From NCBI GenBank assembly GCA_000754455.1, contig JNSE01000012.1, forward strand, positions 1-16,299: a stretch of DNA of 16,299 nucleotides, written 5' to 3'. The notes beneath the pieces are model-generated. The model was not told the origin of the DNA, did not search any database, and worked only from the letters and a program-made list of their open reading frames with translations. The stretch comes from an actinobacterium acAMD-2. Its GTDB lineage: Bacteria > Actinomycetota > Actinomycetes > UBA12327. Position numbers and translations under genes: made by a program. Below, piece after piece: positions 15,110 to 16,299 of this stretch. How positions within the stretch are numbered: position 1 is the first letter of the stretch; each line of letters starts with the position of its first letter.

Positions 15110-15164
15110 AGATCAGATAGGGCTTAGGTCGGCGGTGGTGAGGGAATCAAAATGGGAGGCATAC

Positions 15165-15190
15165 AAAAGGCCGGAAGCAATCTTCCGGCC
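15165..15190 (-). terminator. Intrinsic terminator (attenuator) in the metY leader
   Basis: On the minus strand GGCCGGAAG (15190-15182) pairs perfectly with CTTCCGGCC (15177-15169) around an ATTG loop, followed by TTTT (15168-15165). This GC-rich 9-bp hairpin lies 71 bases before the metY ATG and downstream of the metY promoter candidate, and no other gene on this strand ends here except the leader ORF. It is therefore a premature terminator within the metY transcript rather than an end-of-gene terminator. Confidence 0.88.
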
Positions 15191-15228
15191 TGGCTCAATG
15201 TGTCACGCTCGTCGACACCATTGATCCA
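15191..15228 (-). promoter_or_regulatory. Leader hairpin overlapping the end of the leader ORF
   Basis: On the minus strand TGGATCAATGGTGTC (15228-15214) pairs with GACACATTGAGCCA (15204-15191). That is 13 base pairs with one A/G mismatch and one bulged G, and a 9-base loop. It starts right after the clustered Cys codons, contains the last Cys codon and the leader stop, and abuts the terminator with no spacer. A ribosome at the leader stop would melt it; one held at the Cys cluster would leave it folded. The pairing is seen; its regulatory role is inferred. Confidence 0.6.
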
Positions 15229-15310
15229 TTCCGCTAGGGCAACACATGCAACTCGACATTCGACCGAAATCAACGGTCCGTCGAGAGATGAGGATCAGGG
15301 GCTTGGGCAC
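15203..15310 (-). CDS. Cys/Met-rich leader peptide upstream of metY (putative attenuator uORF)
   Basis: This is a 35-codon open frame from GTG at 15310 to TGA at 15205-15203. The N-terminal half reads MPKPLILISRRTVDFGR; the C-terminal half reads MSSCMCCPSGMDQWCRRA. Cys lies at positions 21, 23, 24 and 32, and Met at 18, 22 and 28. The GTG is six bases downstream of an extended -10 (TGCTACTTT), so the transcript probably starts at or beside the GTG and is leaderless, which is common in actinobacteria. The ATG at 15259 (codon 18) is a shorter alternative, without a clear Shine-Dalgarno. It lies between a promoter and an intrinsic terminator that precede metY-metX. Polycysteine leader peptides controlling sulfur genes are known in mycobacteria, and this looks like that kind of element. 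No homology can be checked here. Confidence 0.7.
   Translation of the reverse strand: MPKPLILISRRTVDFGRMSSCMCCPSGMDQWCRRA
15252..15285 (-). promoter_or_regulatory. Leader hairpin just before the Cys codon cluster
   Basis: On the minus strand CTCGAC (15285-15280) pairs with GTCGAG (15257-15252), and inside it GACCG (15278-15274) pairs with CGGTC (15266-15262) around a 7-base loop. The structure lies within the leader ORF and ends one base before the first Cys codon. It would be unfolded by a translating ribosome. It may be a pause or RNA-sensing structure, or incidental. Confidence 0.45.
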
Positions 15311-15316
15311 CTGCAA

Positions 15317-15325
15317 AAAGTAGCA
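15317..15325 (-). promoter_or_regulatory. Extended -10 promoter for the metY leader transcript
   Basis: TGCTACTTT on the minus strand is an extended -10 (TGN-TANNNT). It ends six bases before the leader GTG, predicting transcription from the GTG itself. The position for a -35 falls in the T-run of the preceding terminator and is not consensus. The position between the terminator of the upstream MFS gene and the leader ORF supports it. Confidence 0.5.
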
Positions 15326-15339
15326 CGATGACTTCAGCC

Positions 15340-15359
15340 AAAAAATCGCGGTCGCGATT
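15340..15359 (-). terminator. Intrinsic terminator of the MFS transporter gene
   Basis: On the minus strand AATCGC (15359-15354), loop GACC, GCGATT (15349-15344), then TTTT (15343-15340). It lies 28 bases after the MFS stop. It insulates the metY leader transcript from the upstream gene. Confidence 0.8.
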
Positions 15360-15387
15360 CAATTGCGGTATTGCGACTGGTTTGCAA

Positions 15388-16299
15388 CTACGCGTCGCCT
15401 ACTCGCTCGGTCGCTGAGACCTGCGTCACTGAAGGAGCAACAACGCTCAATCGACTCGCTGCGACGATAGCCACGATGCCCACTGCCGTCATTGTGACAA
15501 AGATGCATAGAAACGTCACCTGTTGCTGACCCACAGGCGCGGTACCGATTCCATAGATGACTCCGGCTAATGCAGTGCAGGTTAAGACTCCTGCTCCATC
15601 GCCGAGTTGCAAAGCAGCTGAATTTGCTCCTTGCTCCTCCCCCGATGACATCCCCAACACCCACACATTCACCGCCGGGATGGTGATACCCATCCCGAAA
15701 CCACCGATCGCCCACGCCAAACCCGCAATGATTGCCGGAGCGGGCAACGTCACTGTCAACGTCATTAAGACAAGGCCTATGAACGCACACAGCGCACCGA
15801 CAATGATCAATCGATCCCGGTGAATGGTCAGATCAGGGCGACCTTGCCACCACGAGCCCAGAAACCAGCCAAGTGATGAAGTGGTCAAACTCAATCCCGC
15901 CAGCGTGAGGCCTAAACCTCGTTGATCAACGAGCATCAGGGGAACAAACGCTTGGGCGCCAAAGAAAGCCCCAGCTAAGAGTCCACGAGCTCCGATTGCG
16001 CTGGGAAGCCCGCGAGCCAATCGCAACGAACCACTGGGTAGCAATCGCTGCAGGGCAAATCCCACGATGACTAATCCGATCAGCGCTTCACCAGCACCAA
16101 TGAGGCCAAGGCGGCGACCACCGTCTTGAATCAACACAGCTCCGGCTGCTAATGACGCGGCCCATCGGGTCCGTCCGCTACGGCTTGATTGCGTTGCCTG
16201 CTCACCGGCATCAGCCAAGTCTTTATCTTGTCCGTGACCAATGCCTCCGGGTCCCTCAACTGCACTAACCAAGGGCCAGACCAAAAACATGGCAATCAC
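15388..16299 (-). CDS. Major facilitator superfamily transporter, C-terminal part (cut by the window edge)
   Basis: The visible 303 residues are mostly long hydrophobic helices separated by short basic or polar loops, the pattern of the C-terminal half of an MFS permease. A polar stretch near the visible N-terminus (GHGQDKDLADAGEQATQSSR) may be the central cytoplasmic loop, with about seven or eight helices after it. The helix with GLAWAIGGFGMGITIPAVNVW and the following GANSAALQLGDGAG resemble the drug/metabolite exporter branch (EmrB/QacA-like), but the substrate cannot be told. The frame is open to the edge, so the start lies outside the window and the GTG at 16299 need not be it. A clear terminator follows the stop. 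Confidence 0.8.
   Translation of the reverse strand: MIAMFLVWPLVSAVEGPGGIGHGQDKDLADAGEQATQSSRSGRTRWAASLAAGAVLIQDGGRRLGLIGAGEALIGLVIVGFALQRLLPSGSLRLARGLPSAIGARGLLAGAFFGAQAFVPLMLVDQRGLGLTLAGLSLTTSSLGWFLGSWWQGRPDLTIHRDRLIIVGALCAFIGLVLMTLTVTLPAPAIIAGLAWAIGGFGMGITIPAVNVWVLGMSSGEEQGANSAALQLGDGAGVLTCTALAGVIYGIGTAPVGQQQVTFLCIFVTMTAVGIVAIVAASRLSVVAPSVTQVSATERVGDA

Noticed and set aside
15094..15310. A SAM riboswitch (SAM-I/IV type) upstream of metY
   Set aside because: The conserved SAM-I/SAM-IV core segments and the four-way junction are not seen. The region instead reads as a Cys-rich ORF with simple hairpins and a terminator. A covariance-model search (Rfam) would settle it.
1..16299. Mobile element, prophage, CRISPR array or defence island
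   Set aside because: No transposase, integrase, phage gene or regular repeat array was found. The gene content is core metabolism and the spacers are short.

Overview
The window looks like chromosomal core DNA of an actinobacterium with moderately high GC (mid-50s percent judged by eye, not computed). Three things point there. The block clpS - DUF2017 - mec - cysO - cysM, then murI - rph - rdgB, has almost the gene order of Mycobacterium tuberculosis Rv1331-Rv1341. GTG starts are frequent. Several promoters look leaderless or nearly so. I cannot place the genus. No phage, IS element, CRISPR array or toxin/defence island is visible.

Layout. 1-2265 (+): metal ABC importer of the Mn/Zn/Fe type, made of a binding-protein C-terminus cut by the window edge, an ATPase and a permease, translationally coupled. 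2298-2383 (+): tRNA-Leu(UAG). 2389-4563 (-): murI-rph-rdgB, an operon for cell-wall D-Glu, tRNA 3'-end trimming and nucleotide-pool cleaning. 4671-5162 (+): a four-helix membrane protein of unknown function, closed by a bidirectional terminator. 5214-7772 (-): clpS, DUF2017, mec, cysO, cysM, i.e. an N-degron adaptor plus the thiocarboxylated-carrier route to cysteine. 7808-9526 (+): a cysteine-desulfurase-like class V aminotransferase, divergent from clpS across only 35 bp. 9564-15093 (-): a stand-alone AceE/transketolase-like enzyme, an HdeD-like membrane protein, metX and metY. 15388-16299 (-): the C-terminal half of an MFS transporter.

Sulfur is the recurring theme: cysM/cysO/mec make cysteine, metX/metY make homocysteine by direct sulfhydrylation, and a desulfurase-like enzyme lies between the two sets.

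The most interesting item is absent from ordinary gene calls: a 35-codon leader ORF (15203-15310, -) upstream of metY. Its GTG lies six bases after an extended -10 box, so it is probably leaderless. Its second half carries four Cys and three Met codons, including Cys-Met-Cys-Cys. It is followed by a 13-bp hairpin and then directly by a perfect 9-bp intrinsic terminator before metY. This has the architecture of a cysteine/methionine-sensing attenuator. A second notable point is that CysO ends in Gly-Gly-Ala rather than Gly-Gly, so it should need trimming, plausibly by the neighbouring Mec peptidase, before activation.
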